A stretch of DNA of 64,000 nt from Clostridia bacterium (GTDB lineage: Bacteria; Bacillota; Clostridia; Oscillospirales; Acutalibacteraceae). Positions 47,025 through 55,211 of this stretch are shown one piece after another (within the stretch, counting starts at the first letter, position 1; each line of letters opens with the position of its first letter). The stretch is taken from positions 1 to 64,000 of the forward strand of contig JAQXOB010000045.1 of NCBI GenBank assembly GCA_029098305.1, in the 5' to 3' direction. The notes under the pieces are model-generated. The model was not told where the DNA came from and did not search any database. It saw only the letters and a program-made list of their open reading frames with translations. Both the position numbers and the translations under genes were made by a program.

Positions 47025-47168
47025 TTATTTGTTAGAATTTTGTTTTTTTATTACTTTCATTCTCGTGAATTCTTCACGATCTTTTTCTTCCAAAGATTCG
47101 GTGATACTGCTTATTTGTGACTCGAATTTTGGAATTATAATATTTTGAAGAGCATTTGCTCTTTTTTT
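47025..47168 (-). pseudogene. 3' fragment of a V-type ATPase subunit D gene
   Basis: Not in the ORF track in this frame. Reading the minus strand gives KKRANALQNIIIPKFESQISSITESLEEKDREEFTRMKVIKK then a stop. This is the conserved C-terminal region of V/A-type ATP synthase subunit D (consensus near RRxNALExIxIPxxxETIKYIxxxLEExDREEFxRLKxxKK). The N-terminal three quarters are absent. It begins right after the truncated subunit C piece, so the middle of the operon is missing. Confidence 0.85.
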
Positions 47169-47191
47169 TGTGATTTTTTTGCATAGGTAAC

Positions 47192-47272
47192 GAAAGTTTT
47201 TTCTGAAAGTCTGTTACCATACATTGTGCGTGCCTTTGCCGAAACAGCATTAGAAGCATGATTAAACATCAT
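47192..47272 (-). pseudogene. 5' fragment of a V-type ATPase subunit C gene
   Basis: On the minus strand, from an ATG at 47272, the frame reads MMFNHASNAVSAKARTMYGNRLSEKTF, the N terminus of V-type ATP synthase subunit C (typically ...ANAVxSAKARAMYGxRLT...). The homology ends after about 27 codons, where the sequence joins the subunit D tail. The ATGA overlap with the stop of the preceding fragment retains the operon-type junction. Confidence 0.75.
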
Positions 47273-47608
47273 TCTTTTGCACCTCTGAGGTCACCTGAAA
47301 GCGAGAATATCACATCAAATATAATAGGGTCAGTCCATATATCAATGTTTTTATCTCTGGCATTATCCAAGCGTTGCTCTGCGTCGGATACTTTTTGGAG
47401 CGAATTTGTCGTTTTGCGTTCTTCATCTCTACTATACATTTCTTCAAGCTTTTCTAGTTCTCCTTGGGCAGATTCAGATACTCACAGCGTAACTTATCTT
47501 TTTTGATATTACGGTGTAGGAAACTTTATCATTCTCTTTTTCTGCTTTGCTCACAATATCTCTGGCTTTATCATCAGCATCAATTATCCTTTTAAAAATG
47601 TCATCCAA
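47269..47608 (-). pseudogene. frameshifted V-type ATPase coiled-coil (G/H-like) subunit gene
   Basis: On the minus strand, from a TTG at 47608 with AAAGGAGG eight bases upstream, the frame reads LDDIFKRIIDADDKARDIVSKAEKENDKVSYTVI; it then needs one shift to read KKDKLRCEYL and a second to read ESAQGELEKLEEMYSRDEERKTTNSLQKVSDAEQRLDNARDKNIDIWTDPIIFDVIFSL up to TGA. Joined, these resemble the small coiled-coil peripheral-stalk subunit that starts V-ATPase operons in Clostridia. The two frameshifts make it non-functional. The homology call for such a coiled coil is less certain than for subunits C and D. Confidence 0.7.
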
Positions 47609-47757
47609 AAGGTGATCCTCCTTTCACTTGTCTTAAAGAGAACAAATATATATTATGAACTCTTTTCTTTTCAAAGTCAATGATTTGAGAAATTAAAATA
47701 GAAAATACTCTTATAAAATTTTTCGTAAATTTTTTATAAAGTTTTTTGAAAAAAGTG

Positions 47758-47786
47758 TTGACAAATGAAATTTCAAGTGGTATTAT
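47758..47786 (+). promoter_or_regulatory. sigma-A promoter of rplJ-rplL
   Basis: TTGACA, a 17-base spacer and TATTAT, just upstream of the L10 leader. Confidence 0.8.
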
Positions 47787-47794
47787 ATTGAAGC

Positions 47795-47945
47795 TGTAAT
47801 TCTAAAGACAGCAGGTGCACCCGCATAAAGGACAAAATAGTCCGCCTGCCGAGGAATACGGATTATATGATTTTGATTATAATTCTGTCTTCCTGCGCGT
47901 GTGGGAAGGCATTTTTTTATTCCCGGTGCACTCATCTCACTAATT
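47795..47945 (+). ncRNA. L10 leader RNA
   Basis: It contains AGACAGCAGGTGCACCCGC, then CGCCTGCCGAGGAATACGG, matching the L10-binding kink-turn region of the ribosomal L10 leader, and later a hairpin near GGGAAGG...TTTTTTTATTCCC that may act as an attenuator. It lies between the promoter and rplJ. L10-L12 binding to this leader represses the operon in other Firmicutes. Confidence 0.8.
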
Positions 47946-47962
47946 TACGGAGGTGAATTACA

Positions 47963-48478
47963 TTGCCAAGCAATAAGGTTTTGGAACAAAAGAAAGCTTA
48001 CGTAGCTGAGCTTTCAGAGAGATTGAAGAGTTCAATCGCAGGTGTTCTCGTTAATTACAGTGGCATCACTGTTGCTGACGACACAAAGCTTCGTAAAGAG
48101 CTTCGTGAAGCAGGCGTTCAGTACACTGTTGTAAAGAACACATTGTTGTCCCGTGCTGCTAAAGAGGCTGGTATAGAGGGTCTTGATCCTGTGCTCGAAA
48201 ACACAACAGCTCTCGCAACTAGCGATACAGATTATGTAGCAGCAGCAAGAATCCTTTGCAAATACGCAGAGGGTAGCAAAACATTTGAGGTTAAGACCGG
48301 TTATCTCGATGGAGAGCTTATTTCAATGGATAAGCTCAATCAGCTTGCAAAGCTTCCATCAAGAGAGGTTCTTCTTGCAAATGTACTTGGTGCATTCAAC
48401 GCACCTATCGCAAGCTTCGCACGTGCCGTACAGGCTATCGTTGATAAGAGCGGCGAGGCAGTAGAGGCAGAGGCTTAA
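47963..48478 (+). CDS. rplJ: 50S ribosomal protein L10
   Basis: A 171-aa L10 that anchors the L7/L12 stalk. MPSNKVLEQKKAYVAELSERLKSSIAGVLVNYSGITVADDTKLRKELREAGVQYTVVKNTLLSRA and KLPSREVLLANVLGAFNAPIASFARAVQAIVDK are typical. The start is TTG (47963), supported by GGAGG nine bases upstream. It follows the L10 leader and precedes rplL by about 50 bases. Confidence 0.98.
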   Translation: MPSNKVLEQKKAYVAELSERLKSSIAGVLVNYSGITVADDTKLRKELREAGVQYTVVKNTLLSRAAKEAGIEGLDPVLENTTALATSDTDYVAAARILCKYAEGSKTFEVKTGYLDGELISMDKLNQLAKLPSREVLLANVLGAFNAPIASFARAVQAIVDKSGEAVEAEA

Positions 48479-48527
48479 TAGTCTGCCAACATATTAAAAA
48501 AATATAAAATATTGGAGGTAATTTGTC

Positions 48528-48902
48528 ATGGCATCAGAGAAGGTTATGGCTATCGTAGAAGAATTAAAAACACTTACAGTTCTTGAGCTTTCAGAACTTG
48601 TACACGCAGTAGAGGAAGAGTTTGGCGTATCCGCAGCAGCAGCAGTTGCAGTAGCAGCTCCAGCAGCAGGCGGCGCAGCAGCAGAAGAGAAGACAGAGTT
48701 CGATGTAATTCTCAAGAACGCTGGCGCAGAGAAGATTAAGGTTATCAAGGTTGTTCGTGAGATCACAGGTCTTGGCCTTAAGGAAGCAAAAGAAGTTGTT
48801 GACGGCACACCTAAAACACTTAAGGAAGGCGTTAGCAAGGACGATGCAGAAGCAATCAAAGCAAAGCTTGCTGAGGTTGGTGCTGAAGTAGAGATTAAGT
48901 AA
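48528..48902 (+). CDS. rplL: 50S ribosomal protein L7/L12
   Basis: A 124-aa stalk protein: N-terminal dimer domain [31 protein letters not shown], an Ala-rich hinge ([16 protein letters not shown]), and the C-terminal domain [72 protein letters not shown] lies before the ATG. It is followed by a strong terminator. Confidence 0.99.
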   Translation: MASEKVMAIVEELKTLTVLELSELVHAVEEEFGVSAAAAVAVAAPAAGGAAAEEKTEFDVILKNAGAEKIKVIKVVREITGLGLKEAKEVVDGTPKTLKEGVSKDDAEAIKAKLAEVGAEVEIK

Positions 48903-48934
48903 TTTGATCTTATTACTTGTTTTTAACAATAATT

Positions 48935-48974
48935 GGGCATATCCGGTCAGATGATTTGGATATGCCCGTTTTTT
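48935..48974 (+). terminator. intrinsic terminator after rplL
   Basis: GGGCATATCC and GGATATGCCC form a 10-bp stem followed by GTTTTTTA; it also closes the convergent ABC-ATPase gene. Confidence 0.9.
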
Positions 48975-49638
48975 ATATTATTTTTCCATCAGATATTGTG
49001 ATAATTCTGCCTGCTTGATGAGCGATAGAATCGTCATGAGTGATAATTATGACGGTTTTACCATTTTGATTGAATTTTTTTAGTAGGTTCATAACTTCAT
49101 TGCCTGATGACGAGTCAAGGTTTCCGGTAGGTTCGTCTGCAAGGATAACTTCAGGGTTGAGTGCAAGAGCACGTGCTATTGCCACACGCTGTTGCTGGCC
49201 ACCGGATAATTGATTGGGACGATGAAGTGTCCTATGTGATAGTCCTACTGATTCCAATGCACTAGTGGCTTTTTCTCTTCTTTTATTTTTATTCACCTTT
49301 TGATAAACCAATGGTAATTCCACGTTTTCAAGTGCTGATAGGGTTGGAATCAGATTAAAACTTTGAAAAATAAATCCTATTTTTCTGCTACGTATCTGAG
49401 AAATACTACTCTCTTTCATTTTATTTATATCATTATCTTCAAATAGGTATTTTCCGGATGTTGGTATATCAAGAAATCCTAAGATGTTCATTAAAGTGGA
49501 TTTTCCCGATCCGGATTTACCTATTATAGATACAAATTCACCTTTATCAATGTTTAAGTTGATATTATCAAGTGCAAATAAATCTTCAGTCCCGGTTCTA
49601 TATTTCTTTGATACCATTTTTAGTTCCATTAATGACAT
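48973..49638 (-). CDS. ABC transporter ATPase of the MacB/LolD type, without a neighbouring permease
   Basis: A 221-aa ATP-binding subunit: Walker [19 protein letters not shown] loop [25 protein letters not shown], signature [33 protein letters not shown] (the GNLDS that follows Walker B is characteristic of the MacB/LolD family), and the switch His [23 protein letters not shown]. The ORF track start (49743) is too early; [13 protein letters not shown] at 49638 has GAAAGG upstream. MacB-type ATPases work with a FtsX-like permease; none is adjacent, so this looks solitary. Confidence 0.9.
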   Translation of the reverse strand: MSLMELKMVSKKYRTGTEDLFALDNINLNIDKGEFVSIIGKSGSGKSTLMNILGFLDIPTSGKYLFEDNDINKMKESSISQIRSRKIGFIFQSFNLIPTLSALENVELPLVYQKVNKNKRREKATSALESVGLSHRTLHRPNQLSGGQQQRVAIARALALNPEVILADEPTGNLDSSSGNEVMNLLKKFNQNGKTVIIITHDDSIAHQAGRIITISDGKII

Positions 49639-49736
49639 AACAATAAATTTAGCCTTTCTAAAAACATTTATTTTTACAAAAAATTGCTTCATAATATGTA
49701 TTTTTTCCGAAAAAGTACAAAATATTGTTTTTAATA

Positions 49737-49765
49737 TAGACAATTTAAAAAAAATATGATATAAT
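49737..49765 (+). promoter_or_regulatory. predicted sigma-A promoter of the phosphohexomutase gene
   Basis: TAGACA, a 17-base spacer and TATAAT, about 30 bases before the start. Confidence 0.65.
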
Positions 49766-49795
49766 CACTCCAGTGTAGATATAGGGAGGCTTAGT

Positions 49796-51310
49796 ATGAC
49801 AAGCGAGTTTTGGCATGGCCTGAAGAGTGGAACTGATATACGAGGAGTCGCTGTTGACGGTTTAGAGGATATGAAGCTTGATCTCTCTGATGAAGTTGTT
49901 GAAAGAGTGATTTCTGCTTTTGTATATTGGCTTTGTGAAGACAAAGGATATTCTGCTGACAAGCTTGTTGTATCAATTGGACGTGATTCACGAATCACCG
50001 GTGAGCATATTCTTACACTTTCTGCTAATACAATGAGTAGATATGGCGTTAAAGTGTTCGATTGCGGATTGGCTTCCACACCATCTATGTTTATGACAAC
50101 GGTTGATGGCGGTTGCGATGCTGCTATTATGGTCACTGCCAGTCATCATCCTTACTATAAAAACGGACTAAAATTCTTTTTGAAGAATATTGGAGGACTT
50201 GAAGGCTCAGATATTGCTAAGATTCTGTTGTATGCAGAGTCTGTCGATGCTTGCAAAGCTTCCTCCGGCGGCAGTGTAACTCCTTTAAACTATATGGAGC
50301 GTTACTGTGACAGACTTCGTAAATATATATGCAGTGAAGTTGCTGCTGAGGACTATGATTATCCGCTCAAAGGAATGAAAATAGCGGTTGATGCCGGTAA
50401 TGGTGCCGGTGGATTTTATGCTACCAGCGTCTTAAAACCTTTAGGTGCAGATGTCAGCGGTTCATGTTTTTTAAATCCGGATGGGATGTTTCCTAATCAT
50501 ATCCCAAATCCTGAAAACAAAGATGCTATGCGTGCTATTTCAAAAGCGGTTGTAGATAATAATTGTGATTTGGGTGTCATATTTGATACAGATGTTGATA
50601 GAGGTGCTGCAGTAGATTGTTTCGGTAATGAAATTAGCCGTAACCGACTTGTTGCATTAGCCTCAGCTATTGTGTTGGAAAACAATCCCGGTGCTACCAT
50701 TGTTACAGATTCTATTACATCTGATGGGCTTAATTTCTTTATAGAAACTGTTTTAGGAGGAAAGCATCACAGGTTTAAAAGAGGATATAAAAATGTAATT
50801 AATGAGTCACTTAGACTTAATTCTATAGGTATTGATTCACCTCTAGCTATCGAAACTTCCGGCCATGCTGCTATGAAAGAAAATTATTTTCTTGATGACG
50901 GCGCTTATCTGTGTACAAAGATAATTATTATGGCGGTTAAACTCAGAAATCAAGGAAAAACCTTGAATGATATCCTAAAGGATCTTCCGGAGCCTGCAGA
51001 GGCAGAGGAATATCGCATTAAAATCACAACACCTGATTTTAAAGCATATGGTAACAATGTGATTGATGGCCTTATAAAATATGCGGCTGAAAACAACATA
51101 ACAGTTGTACCTAACAACTATGAAGGTGTGAGACTATCATTTGATAGAGATAACGGAGACGGCTGGTGTCTTCTCAGACTTAGTGTTCACGACCCAATCA
51201 TGCCACTCAATATTGAAAGTAATTCAAAGGGTGGAGTTAATGAGATAATTAAGCGCATCAAACCCTATTTATCAGGGTGCGATAAGCTTGATTTTATAAA
51301 TTTATTTTAA
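49796..51310 (+). CDS. phosphoglucomutase/phosphomannomutase-family enzyme
   Basis: A 504-aa alpha-D-phosphohexomutase that shifts a phosphate between C1 and C6 of a hexose. The [10 protein letters not shown] Ser lies in VTASHHPYYKNGLKF (the Asn of TASHNP is His), the metal loop is IFDTDVDRGAAVD, sugar-binding residues are in KRGYKNVI and ETSGHAAMKENYFLDDGAYL, and the C-terminal phosphate loop is VRLSFDRDNGDGWCLLRLSVHDP. The true substrate (glucose, mannose or another) cannot be read. GGAGG lies before the ATG, and the next gene, a secreted dockerin protein, starts 20 bases after its stop, so they are probably co-transcribed. Confidence 0.92.
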   Translation: MTSEFWHGLKSGTDIRGVAVDGLEDMKLDLSDEVVERVISAFVYWLCEDKGYSADKLVVSIGRDSRITGEHILTLSANTMSRYGVKVFDCGLASTPSMFMTTVDGGCDAAIMVTASHHPYYKNGLKFFLKNIGGLEGSDIAKILLYAESVDACKASSGGSVTPLNYMERYCDRLRKYICSEVAAEDYDYPLKGMKIAVDAGNGAGGFYATSVLKPLGADVSGSCFLNPDGMFPNHIPNPENKDAMRAISKAVVDNNCDLGVIFDTDVDRGAAVDCFGNEISRNRLVALASAIVLENNPGATIVTDSITSDGLNFFIETVLGGKHHRFKRGYKNVINESLRLNSIGIDSPLAIETSGHAAMKENYFLDDGAYLCTKIIIMAVKLRNQGKTLNDILKDLPEPAEAEEYRIKITTPDFKAYGNNVIDGLIKYAAENNITVVPNNYEGVRLSFDRDNGDGWCLLRLSVHDPIMPLNIESNSKGGVNEIIKRIKPYLSGCDKLDFINLF

Positions 51311-51330
51311 TTAAAAAGGGGACAAAAACA

Positions 51331-52770
51331 ATGAAAAAGACATTCAAGAGACTTATTTCTTGTGCAATGGCTACATTGATGGTAGCTTCCATGGCTTCTA
51401 TCAGTGCCTTTGCAGACGAAGAGCCAGCTTTTAAAGTTGGTGATGCTGTTTACATCAGCTATGGCGCAAAAGATGCTGATGATAATGCTCTTTTAAGAGC
51501 ATTCTATGGTTTCGATTTTGAAGTTGCTGCTTTTGAAGAAGGCGTTGCTACTGTAACACGTGACTTCGGAAGAGAAGACCTTGAAGCTGTAGGCGTAAAT
51601 ACAGCAAAATACGACGAAGCACTCGACGTAGTTGAAAGCGTATTAGGTGAGGGTGCAAAAGTTACTGTTAGCCTAGATGTTAACGAGGAAGACCTTTCAA
51701 ATGATTTGAGCGTTGCACACAATCCATATCCAGCAGATGAAGATGCTAAGGATATCGAGGTTGGTTCATTAGTTGCAATCAAATATGATTCAAAAGATGC
51801 TAATGATGCAGAAATTGCAAAGTTTAAGAGCTTTATTGACTTCACAGTTGACGAAATCAACGAAGATGTTGCTTCAATAAGCGCAAAGCTTGATGCTAAA
51901 GATTTTATGGATAGCGTTAAAGGTTATATCACAGGCGAAGGTGTTGCAGATAATCTTGTAACATTACTTAGCGGTGTATCATCAGATCTTCTTGTTAGAG
52001 ATTATAAGATGGATGTTAAGCTTGACAGACTTGTATGTCTCGAAGAGAAAGAGCTCACAGATGACGACTGGAGAACATTACAGTCATACGTTCCAGTATC
52101 TTTCAACGATACTGATATGCTCGTAGAGTTCGTAGTAGAAGTTTCTGAAGATGAAGAGAAGACAGAGTCTGTAAAAGAGCTTGCTATCTATTACAATCAG
52201 GAAGAGCAAGTTGAGTTTGGCAGAGTTGAGCTTCCAGAGGCACTATTAGACGTTGAATATTCAAAAGAGAATATGACAGTTGCAGTTGAAGAAGACGGCA
52301 CAGTTGTAATGACAGTTCCTTACAAGGATGCTGACGGCAAAGAGTATGCTTATGTATATGTTTTGACAGAGGATAAGTTTGTTCTTGAGTCAGATGGTAA
52401 GCTTAGTGCTGGCGATGCAAACGCTGACGGCAAAGTAAACATGGAAGACGTTGTAGACCTCCAGAAGCACATTGCAAACCTCATCACAATCGAGGGTGAT
52501 GCTTTCGTTGCAGCTGACGTTTACGCTGATGGTCATCTCAGAATGCTCGACGTTACAACACTTCAGAAGTATATTGCAATGCTCATCGACACTCTACCTG
52601 TAGAGCCAGTTGAGGAGACTGACACAGATTCAACAACAGATACTGAAGAGGCAGGCACAGATACAGAAGAAGGTACTGACACAGAGGAAGGCACAGACAC
52701 AGAAGAAGGTACTGACACAGAGCCAGGTACAGATACAGAACCAAGCACAGATTCTGAAGGCGAAGAATAA
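51331..52770 (+). CDS. secreted dockerin protein with an acidic TDTEEG tail
   Basis: A 479-aa exported protein. Signal peptide 1-28 (ending ASISAFA). Two similar acidic beta-rich stretches each begin with (V)GDAVYISYGAKDADDNALL / GSLVAIKYDSKDANDAEIA, suggesting an internal duplication over about residues 34-210; a further region runs to 350. Dockerin about 358-419: first Ca loop DANADGKVNMED is canonical, the second, DVYADGHLRMLD, has Tyr at the third position. Residues 427-479 are a TDTEEGTDTE repeat with pure Thr/Asp/Glu/Gly. No catalytic domain is recognised; a structural or adaptor role is inferred. Confidence 0.85.
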   Translation: MKKTFKRLISCAMATLMVASMASISAFADEEPAFKVGDAVYISYGAKDADDNALLRAFYGFDFEVAAFEEGVATVTRDFGREDLEAVGVNTAKYDEALDVVESVLGEGAKVTVSLDVNEEDLSNDLSVAHNPYPADEDAKDIEVGSLVAIKYDSKDANDAEIAKFKSFIDFTVDEINEDVASISAKLDAKDFMDSVKGYITGEGVADNLVTLLSGVSSDLLVRDYKMDVKLDRLVCLEEKELTDDDWRTLQSYVPVSFNDTDMLVEFVVEVSEDEEKTESVKELAIYYNQEEQVEFGRVELPEALLDVEYSKENMTVAVEEDGTVVMTVPYKDADGKEYAYVYVLTEDKFVLESDGKLSAGDANADGKVNMEDVVDLQKHIANLITIEGDAFVAADVYADGHLRMLDVTTLQKYIAMLIDTLPVEPVEETDTDSTTDTEEAGTDTEEGTDTEEGTDTEEGTDTEPGTDTEPSTDSEGEE

Positions 52771-52790
52771 TCTTCACTTTGTAATTATTC

Positions 52791-52821
52791 AATCGGCGAG
52801 TTTATCTCGCCGATTTTTTTG
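52791..52821 (+). terminator. intrinsic terminator after the first dockerin gene
   Basis: AATCGGCGAG and CTCGCCGATT form a 10-bp stem around TTTAT, followed by a T-run. Confidence 0.9.
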
Positions 52822-52852
52822 TTCTAAATAGCCATGGACAAAGTCTAAATTG

Positions 52853-52881
52853 TTGACTATTGTTAATAAAAGTTGTATAAT
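52853..52881 (+). promoter_or_regulatory. predicted sigma-A promoter of the second dockerin gene
   Basis: TTGACT, a 17-base spacer and TATAAT, about 50 bases before the start. Confidence 0.7.
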
Positions 52882-52929
52882 TTTTCTTGTCTTATGACCT
52901 AATTTATATAAATCGTGGAGGTTTTAAAA

Positions 52930-55008
52930 ATGAAATCGATTAAAAGATTGTTGTGCGTTGTGCTTTCTATTACAATGTTAGCATCGATGGCAACAGCGAT
53001 TGCATCTGAATCTGATGCCAAAGCACTATCTCTTGGTGATGTTGATGGTGATACATATATATCAATGAGAGATGTTGTTGAAATACAACGCTATGTGGCT
53101 GATCTCACAGACTTATCTGATGATCAAAAAAAGGCTGCTGATGTGGATGAACCATATGAAAATGTAAATATGTTGGATGTTGTTACAATACAAAAATACA
53201 TAGCCCAGCTTATTTCTGAGTTTCCTGCAGAATCAAGAGAATTTAATGATTCCGAGAATGATATACAGCATGATACAGATATAAGTTCTTCAAGTGATAT
53301 CATTGATACTTCAACAGATACTTTAGATACATCAAGTGATACTGAATTTGATACTACAGTTGATGTTGTTTCTATAAAAGATGTTCTCTCAGCAAGCGTT
53401 GGTGCTAATCTTACCACAAGAGGTCAGGTGTGCTATGTCTATGATGGCAACACTGTAATCATAGAAGAAGTTGAGGAAGATGGCACTGTCAATGGTTTGA
53501 TGATTTTTGACAAAGAAGGAATCGCAGGCGGTTTCTATGAGTTAAACAGCATTGTTGAAGTTACAGGTACAACAAAGTTATATAATGGAAGCAACGAGTT
53601 AACAGATATATCTTCTATAGCTATTATGTCAAAACAGAATAAACCTATAGCTCCTGTTGAGTCAACCGTATCAGAATTGAAGGAGCATATAAATACTGTT
53701 GCTGTAATCAAAAACTGTAAGCTAGGTGCATATGATTCCAATAGTTCTAATGTTACTGATGCTACAGGTACAGTTGTATCATACAAGCCAGCTATGTATC
53801 CGGATGGTGTAACAGAAGGTTCTGCAGTTGATCTTGTGTGCTTGCCAACAATGTATAAGGATGCAGTTCAAATCCGTGTAGCAGATAAGAGCAACTATAT
53901 GCCTTTGGGTAGCTTCGTTGATACAGATTCTGAAACAGCATCAGAAACAGATACCTCCACATCAACAGATACAAACACAAGTCCAATCGAAATTACAGGC
54001 AACAGAGTTGTTTTTGGAGAGCCAATTACATCTCTTGATAAGATTGTAAATAGACCGGTTGCAATAACAATCAGCAATGAGGCACTAAGTGCAGCCGAAC
54101 CAAACTCTTCATACGCCGGCGCACTTGATATAAAAACTGTTGAAGGAAAGCTTACAGCAAGCAGTGATTGTGTCTATATAATTGAACATGTAGCAGGTTC
54201 ATATCTTTTAAAGAGCCATGCTACCGGTAAATATCTCACAAACAATGTTAAGACAGAATCTGTGTTCTCATCTGAGATTACAGAAGCTGCATATATGTCA
54301 ATTACTTTTGCATCAGATTTATTCGAAATCTCATCAATAAATCAGGAGAGAGAGCTTGCACTCTTTATTGGAGAGAACAAAAATTCTTTCCGTTGGTATG
54401 TGTCAACAGCACAGACATCGCTTTCACGTGATGTTAAAATATATCCTATCGTTTCTTCATATAATGAGGAAATAGACACATCCACAGACACCGCAACAGA
54501 TACAACATCTGATACATCGACAGACACATCCGGTGCAATTAATGCCAATCAAAAAGTTTATCTCACTAATAATGCAACTTCTGTGGACCAGATAATCGGC
54601 AAAAAAGTTGTTCTGACTATCAAAAACTGTGCAGTAATCGGCGAGCTATCAGGCAACAATGGAGTCGCAAGAGATATCGAATCAGACGAAGATGGAATGT
54701 ATGTAGATGGAAAGGCTGTATTTACGGTTGTTTTTGAGAATGATTCTTATTACCTCTATAATGAAGTAAGCAAAAAATATTATGGATATAAGGGCAATAA
54801 TTCTTATACATCACTGTATAATTCTATTTGTAATGATGCTATGCTAAATATCACATATAATTCAAGCAATTCATCATTTTTAATTTCCAGTGTGGTGAAC
54901 ACTCATGAATTGTCATTTTTCTCTTCTACGGGCAATTCATTTAGATGGTACGAGCCAAATGCGTTCACAGATCGCTCACGTGATGTTGTGATATACCTTG
55001 TTGACTAA
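52930..55008 (+). CDS. secreted N-terminal-dockerin protein with OB pair and two tandem novel modules
   Basis: A 692-aa exported protein. Signal peptide 1-25; dockerin 35-98 (first Ca loop DVDGDTYISMRD normal, second DVDEPYENVNMLD carries an extra residue and lacks the usual Asp). A TDT-rich linker leads to a pair of OB-like domains (about 145-320). Two more TDT linkers separate two homologous modules of about 155 residues each (about 350-505 and 535-692), ending FRWYVSTAQTSLSRDVKIYPI and FRWYEPNAFTDRSRDVVIYLV. No enzyme signature. The track GTG start (52915) overlaps GGAGG; ATG 52930 is preferred. Confidence 0.85.
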   Translation: MKSIKRLLCVVLSITMLASMATAIASESDAKALSLGDVDGDTYISMRDVVEIQRYVADLTDLSDDQKKAADVDEPYENVNMLDVVTIQKYIAQLISEFPAESREFNDSENDIQHDTDISSSSDIIDTSTDTLDTSSDTEFDTTVDVVSIKDVLSASVGANLTTRGQVCYVYDGNTVIIEEVEEDGTVNGLMIFDKEGIAGGFYELNSIVEVTGTTKLYNGSNELTDISSIAIMSKQNKPIAPVESTVSELKEHINTVAVIKNCKLGAYDSNSSNVTDATGTVVSYKPAMYPDGVTEGSAVDLVCLPTMYKDAVQIRVADKSNYMPLGSFVDTDSETASETDTSTSTDTNTSPIEITGNRVVFGEPITSLDKIVNRPVAITISNEALSAAEPNSSYAGALDIKTVEGKLTASSDCVYIIEHVAGSYLLKSHATGKYLTNNVKTESVFSSEITEAAYMSITFASDLFEISSINQERELALFIGENKNSFRWYVSTAQTSLSRDVKIYPIVSSYNEEIDTSTDTATDTTSDTSTDTSGAINANQKVYLTNNATSVDQIIGKKVVLTIKNCAVIGELSGNNGVARDIESDEDGMYVDGKAVFTVVFENDSYYLYNEVSKKYYGYKGNNSYTSLYNSICNDAMLNITYNSSNSSFLISSVVNTHELSFFSSTGNSFRWYEPNAFTDRSRDVVIYLVD

Positions 55009-55043
55009 CACACAATACGTTTTAGTAGAGTTACAAAATATTA

Positions 55044-55086
55044 AAGCTAAGCCAGAGCTAAAACAGCTCATCGGCTTAGCTTTTTT
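55044..55086 (+). terminator. intrinsic terminator after the second dockerin gene
   Basis: AAGCTAAGCC and GGCTTAGCTT form a 10-bp stem, followed by TTTTAG. Confidence 0.8.
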
Positions 55087-55112
55087 AGTTAGTTTAATAT
55101 CTTCATAAGAAA

Positions 55113-55139
55113 AAGCCATCAGCAACAAGCTGATGGCTT
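55113..55139 (-). terminator. intrinsic terminator after ireB
   Basis: On the minus strand AAGCCATCAGC and GCTGATGGCTT form an 11-bp stem, followed by TTTCTTATG. Confidence 0.75.
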
Positions 55140-55211
55140 AATGTGTAAGATAAAACTTAATTTTTGCAAGATGGAATAAAATACAGGGAAATCATCTTGA
55201 GCGTCGATATA

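Noticed and set aside
47074-47259. 61-aa minus-strand ORF
   Set aside because: It crosses the junction of the subunit C and D fragments in the wrong frame; the real frames give V-ATPase homology.
47258-47506. 82-aa plus-strand ORF
   Set aside because: Antisense of the V-ATPase relic; no homology in its own frame.
52563-52748. Low-complexity minus-strand ORF (Val/Ser repeats) and possible CRISPR-like repeat at 52640-52740
   Set aside because: The DNA repeat is the coding sequence of the TDTEEG tail; units are tandem without spacers, so it is neither CRISPR nor an antisense gene.
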